Shown in pieces: positions 43,178 to 52,470 of a DNA stretch of 64,000 nt (the first letter of the stretch is position 1; the number at the start of each line of letters is the position of its first letter). The notes beneath the pieces are model-generated. The model was given only the letters and a program-made list of their open reading frames with translations. It searched no databases and was not told the origin of the DNA. The DNA comes from JAFMPW01 sp041743085 (GTDB taxonomy: Bacteria > Bacteroidota > Bacteroidia > Flavobacteriales > Flavobacteriaceae), in the NCBI GenBank assembly GCA_041743085.1, contig JBGTNL010000108.1, positions 133,959-197,958 on the forward strand, in the 5' to 3' direction. A program made the translations under genes and the position numbers.

Positions 43178-45046
43178 CTACCTGCCCATATAAACCAGCA
43201 AAACGCTAATATCGCTTGGAGAGACACCACTTATCCTGGATGCCTGAGATATGGTAACCGGCTGAATTGCATTTAATTTTTCCCTTGCCTCAAAAGACAG
43301 GGATTTTAGCTTGCTATAATCAAAATTTGGGGGGATTTTGATATTTTCCAGGCGGTGCAACTTATGGGCATTGTTTTTTTCCTTTTCGATATACCCGGAA
43401 TACTTCACCTGAATCTCTGCCTGCTCCATCACCTCTCTATCTAGCCGGTTGTCCGTAACGAAGCCGGAAACTTCCGCCAACTGAAGCATATGGTTTATGG
43501 TTACCCCTGGCCTCGAAAAAACCTTGAACATCTTATCCGACTGTTTCACCGGAGCTGAATCCACGCTTTCGAGGATCGGATTTATCTCCTCCGGTTTAAA
43601 ACTGGTATTGCGGAAAAAATTAATAAAGGAAGTGGCCCTTTTTTCCTTTAGCTCCATTCTCTTAAGCCTGTCTTCTCCTGCCAGTCCGATTTCATAGCTC
43701 CTTGGCGTTAGTCGAAAATCGGCATTATCCTGCCGCAGCAAGGTCCTGTACTCTGCTCTGGAGGTAAACATCCTATAGGGTTCTTCAGTTCCCTTTGTGA
43801 TCAGGTCATCTATCAATACCCCTATATAAGCCTCATCCCTCCTGAGAATAAACGCGTCCTTTTCATTGATCTTTAGGTGGGCATTGATCCCTGCCATTAT
43901 TCCCTGGGAAGCTGCTTCCTCATACCCCGTAGTACCGTTTATCTGCCCGGCAAAGTAGAGATTATCCATTAATTTGGTTTCCAGGGAATGTTTCAACTGG
44001 GTGGGCGGGAAATAATCATATTCAATGGCATAACCCGGACGGAAGAACTTTACATTGTTAAAACCCTTTACGGATTTCAAGGCCTTGTACTGAACATCTT
44101 CCGGGAGTGAAGTAGAAAAACCATTGACATATACTTCAACCGTATGCCAACCTTCAGGTTCCACAAAGATCTGATGGCTGTCTTTATCTGAAAAGCGATT
44201 TATCTTATCCTCTATAGACGGGCAATACCTGGGACCTATACTTTTGATACGACCGTTAAACATAGGCGACCGATCAAATCCCTCCCTTAAGAGTTCGTGC
44301 ACCGGAGGACTGGTATGCGTCATATGGCAATCACGTTGCTTTTTCAGCACAGGAGTGTCCAAATAGGAGAATTTCTCAGGCTGCACATCCCCAGGTTGCG
44401 GAGTCATTACAGCGTAATCCAGCGACCTGCCATCTACCCTTGGGGGCGTTCCGGTCTTCATTCTGCCGCTTTCAAAACCAAGATCGGAAAGCTGTTCGGT
44501 AATACCTGTGGCCGCCTTTTCCCCGGCCCGGCCTCCCCCGAATTGCTTTTCCCCTATATGGATTAACCCGTTAAGAAACGTGCCGTTAGTAAGCACAATG
44601 GCTTTGGCCCTTATATCGAGCCCTAAGGATGTACGTACTCCTATCACCTTATTATGCTTTACCAGCAAGCCCTTAACCATTTCCTGGTAAAAGTCCACAT
44701 TAGGAATATTTTCCAAGGCCAGGCGCCATTCCTCCGCAAAACGCATACGATCGTTTTGGGCCCTGGGGCTCCACATTGCCGGACCTTTGGATTTATTCAG
44801 CATTTTAAACTGTATGGCCGACTTATCCGTCACTATTCCACTATAGCCTCCGAGCGCATCTATTTCCCTTACAATCTGGCCCTTGGCAATTCCGCCCATG
44901 GCCGGATTGCAGGACATCTGACCAATGGTCTGAAGGTTCATGGTTATCAAAAGTGTTTTTGAACCCATATTAGCAGCGGCGGCGGCGGCCTCCGCACCGG
45001 CGTGCCCCCCACCTACTACAACAACATCGTACTCCTTTTCAAACAT
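43178..45046 (-). CDS. mnmG: tRNA uridine 5-carboxymethylaminomethyl modification enzyme MnmG (GidA)
   Basis: A 622-residue FAD enzyme that works with MnmE to modify U34 of certain tRNAs. The FAD motif VVVGGGHAGAEAAAAAANMG opens the protein. QIGQMSCNPAMGGIAKGQIV near 40, GTFLNGLIHIG near 155, GRMKTGTPPRVDG near 195, and the C-terminal SRISGVSPSDISVLLVYMG are standard. Length is normal. It is transcribed after DUF4175 and ybeY with an 8-bp gap. gidA often lies near the chromosome origin, and here two parS-like sites flank it. Confidence 0.96.
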   Translation of the reverse strand: MFEKEYDVVVVGGGHAGAEAAAAAANMGSKTLLITMNLQTIGQMSCNPAMGGIAKGQIVREIDALGGYSGIVTDKSAIQFKMLNKSKGPAMWSPRAQNDRMRFAEEWRLALENIPNVDFYQEMVKGLLVKHNKVIGVRTSLGLDIRAKAIVLTNGTFLNGLIHIGEKQFGGGRAGEKAATGITEQLSDLGFESGRMKTGTPPRVDGRSLDYAVMTPQPGDVQPEKFSYLDTPVLKKQRDCHMTHTSPPVHELLREGFDRSPMFNGRIKSIGPRYCPSIEDKINRFSDKDSHQIFVEPEGWHTVEVYVNGFSTSLPEDVQYKALKSVKGFNNVKFFRPGYAIEYDYFPPTQLKHSLETKLMDNLYFAGQINGTTGYEEAASQGIMAGINAHLKINEKDAFILRRDEAYIGVLIDDLITKGTEEPYRMFTSRAEYRTLLRQDNADFRLTPRSYEIGLAGEDRLKRMELKEKRATSFINFFRNTSFKPEEINPILESVDSAPVKQSDKMFKVFSRPGVTINHMLQLAEVSGFVTDNRLDREVMEQAEIQVKYSGYIEKEKNNAHKLHRLENIKIPPNFDYSKLKSLSFEAREKLNAIQPVTISQASRISGVSPSDISVLLVYMGR

Positions 45047-45054
45047 AATTCCTC

Positions 45055-45474
45055 CTATTGTTCCACGCGGAACAATGCCATTTTATTCTCTTCCTGTTTT
45101 CTTATCCGTTTCTTTTGTTCTGCGGTCTTGTCCTCGTATCCCAGCATATGCAATAAGCCGTGTGCCATAACGCGAAGTAATTCCCTATCAAATGGTTCCG
45201 CCCAGGTTTCCGCATTCTCTTTTACTCTTTCTACCGAAATAAAAATATCCGCGGACAGCTGTTTATCCCTGGAATAATCAAAGGTGATGATATCCGTAAA
45301 GGTTTCGTGCTTAAGAAACTTTCGGTTAAGGTTTAGCAAGTATTCGTCCGAACAGAAGATGTAGTCTATTTGCTTCCCCGTTACTCCCTCGCCCCTCAAA
45401 ATCCTAGTTATCCAATCGGTATAACAGGTTTCATCCCCCAGGTTGAAATCCGTTTCGTAATGATACTCAATCAT
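45055..45474 (-). CDS. ybeY: Endoribonuclease YbeY
   Basis: A 139-residue zinc endoribonuclease for 16S rRNA maturation and ribosome quality control. IDYIFCSDEYLLNLNRKFL, DIITFDYS and the metal motif MAHGLLHMLGYEDKTAEQ near residue 105 identify it. The third metal ligand, His in GYDH of most phyla, is Asp in GYED here, as in related Bacteroidota. The start overlaps the DUF4175 gene by 8 bp. Confidence 0.92.
   Translation of the reverse strand: MIEYHYETDFNLGDETCYTDWITRILRGEGVTGKQIDYIFCSDEYLLNLNRKFLKHETFTDIITFDYSRDKQLSADIFISVERVKENAETWAEPFDRELLRVMAHGLLHMLGYEDKTAEQKKRIRKQEENKMALFRVEQ
45059..45074. promoter_or_regulatory. parS-like ParB-binding site (site 2), inside the ybeY 3' end
   Basis: TGTTCCACGCGGAACA matches TGTTCCACGTGGAACA at 15 of 16 positions. 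It is part of a longer arm ATTGTTCC...GGAACAAT (45057-45076) with a mismatch only in the centre. It overlaps the last codons of ybeY, so the site is kept within coding sequence. Confidence 0.6.
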
Positions 45475-48400
45475 CCTTTTTAAAATAGTTCCGTACCTTA
45501 TCCCTAAAAATTTGCTGCAAAGGTAAGGTTTGTCTATTTAAAATTTCTATCTCATCCCTATAATCCTCCAAGATAACCGGTTTGGTCGTGATGGGGTTTT
45601 GAAATTGATCCTTATTGGTATTGCTCTCCCGCTCCTGCTTTTGTCCTTGTTTTAAGGAGGCGTTCTCCAGTTTCAAAAGCTGATGCTGAATAGTATTGAT
45701 TTTATCGATAGTTCGTTGCGTAATTCCATTTTCAAGAAGGTCATTTTCAAAATCCTCCATTTGCTGGATTAGTTTTTGTCCCAGTTGTTTGTCTTTGGCA
45801 TTGATCATGTCCTGAAGCTGTTGTTCCAACTGCTCTCTGAGCATCTCTTGCTCCTTATAAATCTCATAAAGCTCTTTAAGTTCAGCCTCACTCGGACCCT
45901 CCTGCCCCTGCCCGGATCCAGAACCACCCTCACCTCCCTGGCCAGTTTGTCCCTCCTCTCCGCTTTCACCATTCCCCCTGCCTTTGCCCTCTTTCCCTCC
46001 ATCTTCCTTGCCTTCGCCATTCTTTCCATTCTTCCCGGCACCCTGCTCACCTTTCCCGTTCTGTTCTCCCTTGCCGGACTTGCCCTCGCCTTCAGCCCCC
46101 TCTTTTCCCGATTGCCCCATTTGACCCATTTTTTCCTTTAATTCTCCCTGCCCCTTAATGATATCCGGTAATTGAAACCCCTCATCGTTACTTCCGGAGC
46201 CGGAGCCCTGGGTCATACTCTGCTGCATGTTATCCAACAGATCGGCTAAAAAATCAGCCAGATTATTAGAGGAGGTAAGCACGTACTGTTGATAGGATAC
46301 CCCCTGGTATAACTGATTATCCGCCATGCTTTCCAGCGATTTATCGATGTTGTAGTACACATCTGTTATCTGTTCGTTCACAAACTCGGACAGCTCGGCT
46401 CTTCTTAGGGAAAGCGCAAACAGGCTGTCATCCACGTGTTCAAATAAATCCCTTAATTCCTGCTGTCTTCGCACACTATTTGAAAAATGGGAAACATCGA
46501 GCTCTGTGTTCTCCAGGCTTTCAAACAAATTTTCCTGTTTAAAAGAGAACGTAATCAGGTTATCCAATATTTGTCGTAACATTTCAGCATCCTCTGCAAT
46601 AGACGAGGCACCCCCGGATGAGGAGCTGGATTCCATGAGATCCTCACTCATTTCCTTTATCTTTTGCGCAGCGGATTTTTGCTTTTGCCTTGCTCTGTTT
46701 GCGGTATTCTCCTTTTCCCTGCTTTCCGAGGATTCCTCTGATCCCTGATATTTATTTATTTCTTCCAGGGCCTCTTGCTGATCTGACTTTACCCCCTCTT
46801 CCTTCGCCTTGTCAATCAGCAGTTTTAAGGGCTTTTTTAGGTCCTGGTTGTCCTTTTTAAGTTGTTCCAACGCTGCGGATATCTTCTCAAAATTTTCGTT
46901 CAACTTTTTCTGCTCCTTAGCGGAGAACTCTTGGCCCAACTTCAATTCGGGTAATATATCCTGTCTCTCCGCTTCCTTCTCCAACTCCCTGGCAAGCTGA
47001 GCGGCCTTTTCCGTTACATAATACCGTTTGGTCAATTCGAGCAACTGCTCCAGGCTGCGTTCACTATTTTGCTGACTTTTGCCCAATTCCTCCAGTCTTT
47101 TGGACAATTCTTCCTTATCTATCTTATCGGCAATCTTATTGAGCTCCTCCAACAGCTTTTCGTTCTTTTTAGCCTCTATTTCCTGTCGTTCCAGGCGCTC
47201 CTGCAGCAGCTTGTTCAGTTTCCCGTCCTTTTCCCCCTTATCGAGATTCTCCTTCAATTCCTTACTGAATTTCTGCATCATATGTTCCTGTCGCTGCTGC
47301 TTTTGAAGAAAATCCTTGATCTGTCTTTGGTCGTTAAAGTTGAGGTTGGTTTTTTCTTTTTGCTCCTTGTTCAATTCCTTCAAGGTCTCCTTTTGTTCTT
47401 TAAATGTATCCAGGGATTTGTCCATATTATCCAGAATGGACTGCTGATTTTGCAACTGCTTGTTTTTTAATTGATTATCATCCAAAACAGCCAGGTTAAA
47501 TACCTGGGTCTTCGTCGCCTTTCCCTTATGAATGGCGTCATTATCTACGGCCTGAAAATAAAAACTGTAATTCTCACCTTCCTTTAGTTGCAGGCCGGAA
47601 GGGAAGGTGTAGTAGAATTGATCAAAGTTGGAGTTTGGTCTGCCAATTTCAATTATCTGTGTCTCCTTTTTATCATTCTCGGGGTAACAGACCAGTTGTA
47701 TCCTGTTTAATTTGTAATCGTCGGAAGCCTCGCCGGAAAAATAGGCAACATTGGGGTTTAAGGAATCCAGGACCTGCCGTGCCTTAATAGTAGGATAGGC
47801 GTCCTTTATCACATTAAATCTATAGTCCAGTTTCTCATAGTTTTCCACATTCTTATTAGAGGTGGAAAGCTGATAAACAAAATCGGAGTAGACTCTTTTA
47901 GACAATCCGAAATCATCCCCGTCTTTAGAAAATAAGAGCGTAGTGTCTTTCGCAATTAGTGCAATGCGATCAGTGTGCCTTCCGCTAATCTGCCAACTCA
48001 CCTTTGTACCCTCCGGGAAGGTAGCATTTCCCGTACTTTTAATGGTTTCGGTTTTTTTGTTCGTATAGCCCGGGTATTCCAGGATAAGACTGAAATTTTG
48101 AATGGCAGGCGCTTTTAACGCCTCGAGCTTATAGTTTCGGGATGCGATACCATTCGCTTCAAAATGAAATGCGGACGATTGCAGCGGTGGAGTAATAGTG
48201 TATTGGAAGATGCCATTTTTTTGTTGAAGAAGAAATCGCTTCCCGTTCAATACTAGGTATACATCTTCGGGCTTTACGTTTCCCTCTGTTACAACCTGAA
48301 CGGTATATTCTGCACTTTCCAGTACGTTCAGATCCCCTGAAAGAAATTTAAATACAAAGGGTGCCGGAGGCTCATAGGCCGTATCGTAGTTAATCACACG

Positions 48401-48877
48401 TTCGTAGCTGCCTAAAAAGGAGTTCAGGTTGCCGGAGAACCATATCAAGCCAAAAATTAAAGCCGGAATGACAAGATATCGGGCATATTTCAGGGTTTCC
48501 TTAAAATTAATTGCTTTCGTAAATGGGATGGGATCCAGATTTACGGAGCGTTGTTCAATGCTTGCCAATAAAAGCTCGGTCTGGTCTTTATTTTCAGCAA
48601 GATCGAGTAAATTATAAAGCTTATCACCTACTTCGTTAAAATGCTTCCCGATCAGTAAGGAGGCTTGTTTATTGCTGATACCCTGTTTCAATTTGAACAG
48701 ATAAAATAGCGGCGTTACAATGTAACGAAACAACAAATAGAGCTCCACTCCAATGAAAAGTAAAAGTAATACCAGCCGTCCGGAAGAATTTAACCATAGA
48801 AAATATTCAACGGCCAGGACCACAAAGAAGAACACTATTCCCATCACCGAAAAGAGCAGGCTCCCTTTCAGCAGCAT
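45467..48877 (-). CDS. DUF4175 family large membrane protein
   Basis: A 1136-residue protein. Hydrophobic segments near residues 5-25, 30-50 and 130-150 anchor it, followed by a beta-rich periplasmic part (about 170-460), a very long charged coiled coil rich in Lys/Glu/Gln (about 470-780) and a Gly/Glu/Lys low-complexity tract (about 895-1000). This is the layout of flavobacterial DUF4175 proteins; the function is unknown. The frame stays open upstream of the first ATG: residues DKLGHFSKKYYTK just before it match the usual family N-terminus, and an ATG at 48951 would join that frame if one T were removed. The true start is thus uncertain. Confidence 0.8.
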   Translation of the reverse strand: MLLKGSLLFSVMGIVFFFVVLAVEYFLWLNSSGRLVLLLLFIGVELYLLFRYIVTPLFYLFKLKQGISNKQASLLIGKHFNEVGDKLYNLLDLAENKDQTELLLASIEQRSVNLDPIPFTKAINFKETLKYARYLVIPALIFGLIWFSGNLNSFLGSYERVINYDTAYEPPAPFVFKFLSGDLNVLESAEYTVQVVTEGNVKPEDVYLVLNGKRFLLQQKNGIFQYTITPPLQSSAFHFEANGIASRNYKLEALKAPAIQNFSLILEYPGYTNKKTETIKSTGNATFPEGTKVSWQISGRHTDRIALIAKDTTLLFSKDGDDFGLSKRVYSDFVYQLSTSNKNVENYEKLDYRFNVIKDAYPTIKARQVLDSLNPNVAYFSGEASDDYKLNRIQLVCYPENDKKETQIIEIGRPNSNFDQFYYTFPSGLQLKEGENYSFYFQAVDNDAIHKGKATKTQVFNLAVLDDNQLKNKQLQNQQSILDNMDKSLDTFKEQKETLKELNKEQKEKTNLNFNDQRQIKDFLQKQQRQEHMMQKFSKELKENLDKGEKDGKLNKLLQERLERQEIEAKKNEKLLEELNKIADKIDKEELSKRLEELGKSQQNSERSLEQLLELTKRYYVTEKAAQLARELEKEAERQDILPELKLGQEFSAKEQKKLNENFEKISAALEQLKKDNQDLKKPLKLLIDKAKEEGVKSDQQEALEEINKYQGSEESSESREKENTANRARQKQKSAAQKIKEMSEDLMESSSSSGGASSIAEDAEMLRQILDNLITFSFKQENLFESLENTELDVSHFSNSVRRQQELRDLFEHVDDSLFALSLRRAELSEFVNEQITDVYYNIDKSLESMADNQLYQGVSYQQYVLTSSNNLADFLADLLDNMQQSMTQGSGSGSNDEGFQLPDIIKGQGELKEKMGQMGQSGKEGAEGEGKSGKGEQNGKGEQGAGKNGKNGEGKEDGGKEGKGRGNGESGEEGQTGQGGEGGSGSGQGQEGPSEAELKELYEIYKEQEMLREQLEQQLQDMINAKDKQLGQKLIQQMEDFENDLLENGITQRTIDKINTIQHQLLKLENASLKQGQKQERESNTNKDQFQNPITTKPVILEDYRDEIEILNRQTLPLQQIFRDKVRNYFKKDD

Positions 48878-49241
48878 TTTTGTGTAATACTTCTTTGAAA
48901 AGTGACCCAGTTTGTCGAGTATGTGAAGATAACTATTCAGAATCTGTCATATTTAATGCCAATATACCTGTTACCGGAGATTTTACGCTCAAATATTTGT
49001 TAAAAAAGCCGTTATTCCGCCCTTTATTTCTAAAAGAAGGAAGTTTAATTGGCCTCGCATTTACCAAATATCCACATTCATAGGGAAAGGTTGAAGATGC
49101 TGCGTTTAAAGGATTTGGCTAATAATCGTTCCTTAACAAATTCCATATCTCCGGAAATTTATAATTTGACTAAGGATTATACCCTTCCAAGGAAGACAGA
49201 GGGGGCTTCTTTTTATATCTTTGCAGCTCTAAACTCCACCC
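48878..49241. other. Divergent spacer between DUF4175 and gltX
   Basis: About 360 bp. The part at 48878-48951 is probably ancestral 5' coding sequence of the DUF4175 gene. The rest carries the gltX promoter and nothing else I recognise. Confidence 0.45.
49216..49223 (+). promoter_or_regulatory. -7 element of gltX
   Basis: TATCTTTG, exact TAnnTTTG, 18 bp before the ATG, giving a leader of about a dozen bases. No TTTG at the usual -33 distance. Confidence 0.45.
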
Positions 49242-50750
49242 ATGAGCCGAAAAGTTCGAGTTCGTTTTGCGCCCAGTCCTACCGGTCCTTTACATATTGG
49301 CGGAATACGGACGGCGCTCTTTAATTATTTATACGCCAAAAAGCACAATGGCCAATTTATATTGAGAATTGAGGATACGGACCAGAGCAGGTATGTTGAA
49401 GGAGCGGAGCAATATATAATTGATGCCCTTGCGTGGTGCGGTATACCCTATGATGAAGGTCCGGGGAAAGAAGGTGGTCTTGGGCCCTATCGCCAGAGCG
49501 AGCGTAAACATCTGTACAGGCAATACGCGGAACAACTGATTACCAGTGGCACGGCATATTATGCATTCGATTCTCCGGAAGAGTTGGATGGTCGCAGAAA
49601 GGATCACGAGGCCAGGGGCAAAACTTTTATTTACAATTGGGATAACAGGCTTAAATTATCCAATTCACTTTCTTTATCCGAAGCGCAGGTCCGGACTAAG
49701 TTGGATAAGGGGGAGGGGTATGTCATCCGTTTTAAAACTCCACAAGATAAAACCTTAAGTCTTCAGGATCTCATACGTGGCGAAATTGAGATAGATACCA
49801 ACACGCTTGATGACAAAGTGTTATTTAAGAGCGACGGGATGCCCACTTATCATTTGGCCAATATTGTGGACGATCACCTCATGGAGATCAGCCATGTGAT
49901 AAGAGGCGAGGAATGGCTGCCATCGCTTGCGCTACATCAACAATTATACGATGCATTTAAATGGCAGGCTCCCGAATTCGCCCATTTACCGTTAATCCTG
50001 AAACCGACGGGGAAGGGAAAACTCAGCAAGCGGGACGGAGAGAAAATGGGATTCCCTGTTTATCCGCTTTCCTGGGAAGATTTTAAAGGATACAGGGAGG
50101 AAGGCTATTTTCCGGAAGCCGTACTCAATTTTCTGGCATTATTGGGTTGGAACCCCGGCACGGAACAGGAGATTTTTAGTCTAAAAGAACTGGTCGGCAG
50201 TTTCACCCTTGAGCGGGTACATAAATCCGCAGCGCGCTTTGATCCTGACAAAACCAAATGGTATAATCATCACTATCTCCAACAGAAGGGTAATGAGGAG
50301 TTAGCCAGGGCATTTCAAGAAATCCTTAATGCAAAGGGCTTTGACAGCGTTCGGCCAGGCAGCTTCGATCATCTGGTAAGGGTAGTATCCCTCATCAAAG
50401 ACCGCGCAACCTTTGTAGCCGATTTTTGGGAGTTGGGGGATTATTTCTTTCTGGGTCCAACCTCATACAATGAAAAAGCCGTAAAAAAACACTGGAAAGA
50501 GGGCACTGCCGAAATTCTGCGGAAACTGGTTTCGGAACTAGACCTTATGGAGGAATTTTCATCAGAGCGAATAGAGAAAAGGGTAAAATCCTGGATTGCG
50601 GAGAATGCAGTATCATTTGGCGGAGTGATGCTTCCAATGCGCTTGGTCCTGGCAGGTGATCTGAAAGGGCCTCATTTGTTCGATATCATGGAGCTGATCG
50701 GGAAAGATGAGAGCCTTTTGAGAATAAAAAGAGCGGTAGAATTCCTATAG
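49242..50750 (+). CDS. gltX: Glutamate-tRNA ligase
   Basis: A 502-residue class I aminoacyl-tRNA synthetase. The HIGH-type motif is in RFAPSPTGPLHIGGIRTALF at residues 8-27, FILRIEDTDQSRY follows, and the KMSKS-type loop is KLSKRDGEKMGFPVYP near 260. It charges tRNA-Glu. The C-terminal anticodon-binding part is complete. It is monocistronic as far as seen, followed by the second copy of the 199-bp repeat. A separate glnS gene at 53549 means tRNA-Gln is charged directly. Confidence 0.96.
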   Translation: MSRKVRVRFAPSPTGPLHIGGIRTALFNYLYAKKHNGQFILRIEDTDQSRYVEGAEQYIIDALAWCGIPYDEGPGKEGGLGPYRQSERKHLYRQYAEQLITSGTAYYAFDSPEELDGRRKDHEARGKTFIYNWDNRLKLSNSLSLSEAQVRTKLDKGEGYVIRFKTPQDKTLSLQDLIRGEIEIDTNTLDDKVLFKSDGMPTYHLANIVDDHLMEISHVIRGEEWLPSLALHQQLYDAFKWQAPEFAHLPLILKPTGKGKLSKRDGEKMGFPVYPLSWEDFKGYREEGYFPEAVLNFLALLGWNPGTEQEIFSLKELVGSFTLERVHKSAARFDPDKTKWYNHHYLQQKGNEELARAFQEILNAKGFDSVRPGSFDHLVRVVSLIKDRATFVADFWELGDYFFLGPTSYNEKAVKKHWKEGTAEILRKLVSELDLMEEFSSERIEKRVKSWIAENAVSFGGVMLPMRLVLAGDLKGPHLFDIMELIGKDESLLRIKRAVEFL

Positions 50751-51132
50751 TATAAGTAGTTTATGAGTGCTGCCGTTTCCGATCTCAGGTTTCCGGTTTC
50801 CCGGAAGCATGGAACATGTATCGCTGAAACTCTTTATCCTGTAACAAATTCTGTAAAAACACTACTAATCTGTTGAAGTCTTACTATATTCATAAACACT
50901 AAGGTCCTGTTAAAGACTTAAGACCGTTGCGCTACAAGACATAAGACGTAAGTCTTGATCGTGACTAACCGAAATCATATAGTTGATTTCAGGTGCCAAA
51001 GGTAAGTTCATACTTGTTGGCAATGTATGAAAAGCAAGCCCTTGGATAACAAATATAATGGGAACGCCCAATATACTCGCAGTTTTGGCATTACCGGACA
51101 ACAATAATTCATTAACTTAAAATAAAAAGCTC
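50751..51132. other. Intergenic region holding repeat copy 2
   Basis: The first 150 bp show nothing I can name apart from TTTCCGGTTTCCCGGAA near 50800. The remainder is the repeat at 50903-51101 and a short AT-rich lead into the SPFH gene. Confidence 0.5.
50903..51101. repeat. ~199-bp non-coding repeat, copy 2 (pairs with 34876-35074)
   Basis: It begins GGTCCTGTTAAAGAC and ends TTACCGGACAA, and aligns along its full length with copy 1. The right-hand 60 bp are almost identical. As with copy 1, it ends a few tens of bases (32 here) before the start codon of a plus-strand gene. Confidence 0.7.
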
Positions 51133-52065
51133 ATGGGTAGTTTCCTGTTTATACCAATTGTTATTTTCGGGTTGGTCATTCTTTTTTCCTCCTTCTTTAT
51201 TGTAAAGCAACAAACGGCGGTCATCATTGAACGTTTTGGGAGATTCCATAGCATCCGCCAATCCGGATTACAAATGAAAATCCCCCTAGTAGACCGAATT
51301 GCGGCTCGTCTGGGTCTTAAAATACAGCAATTGGATGTAATTGTAGAAACCAAAACCCTGGACGACGTATTTGTAAAAATAAAGGTCTCCGTTCAATATG
51401 TGGTAATAAAAGAAAAGGTGTATGATGCCTTTTATAAGCTCGAATATCCCCATGAACAGATCACTTCCTACGTATTTGATGTAGTGAGAGCAGAGGTTCC
51501 CAAAATGAAACTTGACGATGTTTTTGTGAAGAAGGATGACATTGCCATTGCAGTAAAAGGGGAACTTCAGGACGCCATGCTCGACTACGGCTATGACATT
51601 ATTAAAACCCTGGTCACGGACATAGATCCCGATGCCCAGGTGAAAGCGGCCATGAACCGGATAAATGCCTCAGAAAGGGAAAAAATTGCAGCGCAGTTTG
51701 AAGGCGATGCCGCCCGTATTCTTATCGTGGAGAAAGCGAAGGCAGAAGCCGAGAGCAAACGGCTACAGGGTCAGGGAATCGCCGATCAGCGCCGGGAAAT
51801 CGCCAGGGGCCTGGAAGAATCCGTAGAAGTATTGAACAAGGTGGGGATCAATTCGCAGGAAGCCTCCGCTTTGATCGTAGTGACACAACATTATGACACG
51901 CTGCAGTCCATAGGTGAAGCGACAAATACGAATCTTATCTTACTCCCTAATTCCCCTCAGGCCGGTAGCGATATGCTGAATAACATGGTGGCATCATTTA
52001 CGGCAAGCAATATGATCGGCGAATCTATGAAAAAAACCACCAAACCGAATAAAAGGGGAACGTAG
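51133..52065 (+). CDS. SPFH/Band 7 (stomatin-like) membrane protein
   Basis: A 310-residue protein with one N-terminal membrane segment (about 4-24), then the SPFH domain: FIVKQQTAVIIERFGRFHSI, GLQMKIPLVDRIAARLGLK, YVVIKEKVYDAFYKLEYPHE, and EVPKMKLDDVF. A helical coiled-coil region rich in Ala/Glu/Arg follows (about 170-240). Stomatin-like proteins form large rings that gather membrane proteases or channels. There is no NfeD partner next to it. The start ATG follows an A-rich leader just after repeat copy 2. Confidence 0.9.
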   Translation: MGSFLFIPIVIFGLVILFSSFFIVKQQTAVIIERFGRFHSIRQSGLQMKIPLVDRIAARLGLKIQQLDVIVETKTLDDVFVKIKVSVQYVVIKEKVYDAFYKLEYPHEQITSYVFDVVRAEVPKMKLDDVFVKKDDIAIAVKGELQDAMLDYGYDIIKTLVTDIDPDAQVKAAMNRINASEREKIAAQFEGDAARILIVEKAKAEAESKRLQGQGIADQRREIARGLEESVEVLNKVGINSQEASALIVVTQHYDTLQSIGEATNTNLILLPNSPQAGSDMLNNMVASFTASNMIGESMKKTTKPNKRGT

Positions 52066-52254
52066 AAGAAGGGAAATGCCGCTATAAAATATCCGGCTGG
52101 TTCTAGATGTTTCTCCCTCAGATGATAAGAAAGAATACTGGTGTGCGATTTTCTATTATTTAAATTGACTTCTATCTAGATCAGACGGGCAATCGGCTTC
52201 CCTAAAAGTAAAAGATTTGAAAAAAATCATCTCCGTCCGGCGGTCATCGGTCTG

Positions 52255-52470
52255 TCAGGTCAATTTTTTAAACAGTCTATTTGCCAGCAGCGAAATGAAG
52301 ATCTTCTGAGCAACACCGCCAAACCCGCCTAACAATTTTGTCGGATAAAAACTGCTTTTTGCGGTGCGATAGCTTAGTTTAAGGCTCTCCTTGTCTATTT
52401 CCTGCTGTAGCTTCAGTATTCTGAGGTCATTATTTATTTCACTAAACGATTTGTATTTTTTAGGTATCAT
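52255..52470 (-). CDS. Small DUF6327-like protein
   Basis: A 71-residue basic protein beginning IPKKYKSFSEINNDLRILKL, with a helical first half and a weakly hydrophobic tail (LLGGFGGVAQKIFISLLANRLF). It overlaps the holin-like gene by 4 bp, so they are co-translated. In flavobacteria such a gene follows the YtxH and holin-like genes; the family name is from memory. Function is unknown. Confidence 0.7.
   Translation of the reverse strand: MIPKKYKSFSEINNDLRILKLQQEIDKESLKLSYRTAKSSFYPTKLLGGFGGVAQKIFISLLANRLFKKLT

Noticed and set aside
45776..47470. Long leucine- and serine-rich frames on the plus strand opposite DUF4175
   Set aside because: They are antisense reflections of the Lys/Glu/Gln coiled coil and Gly-rich tract and have no promoter or family match.
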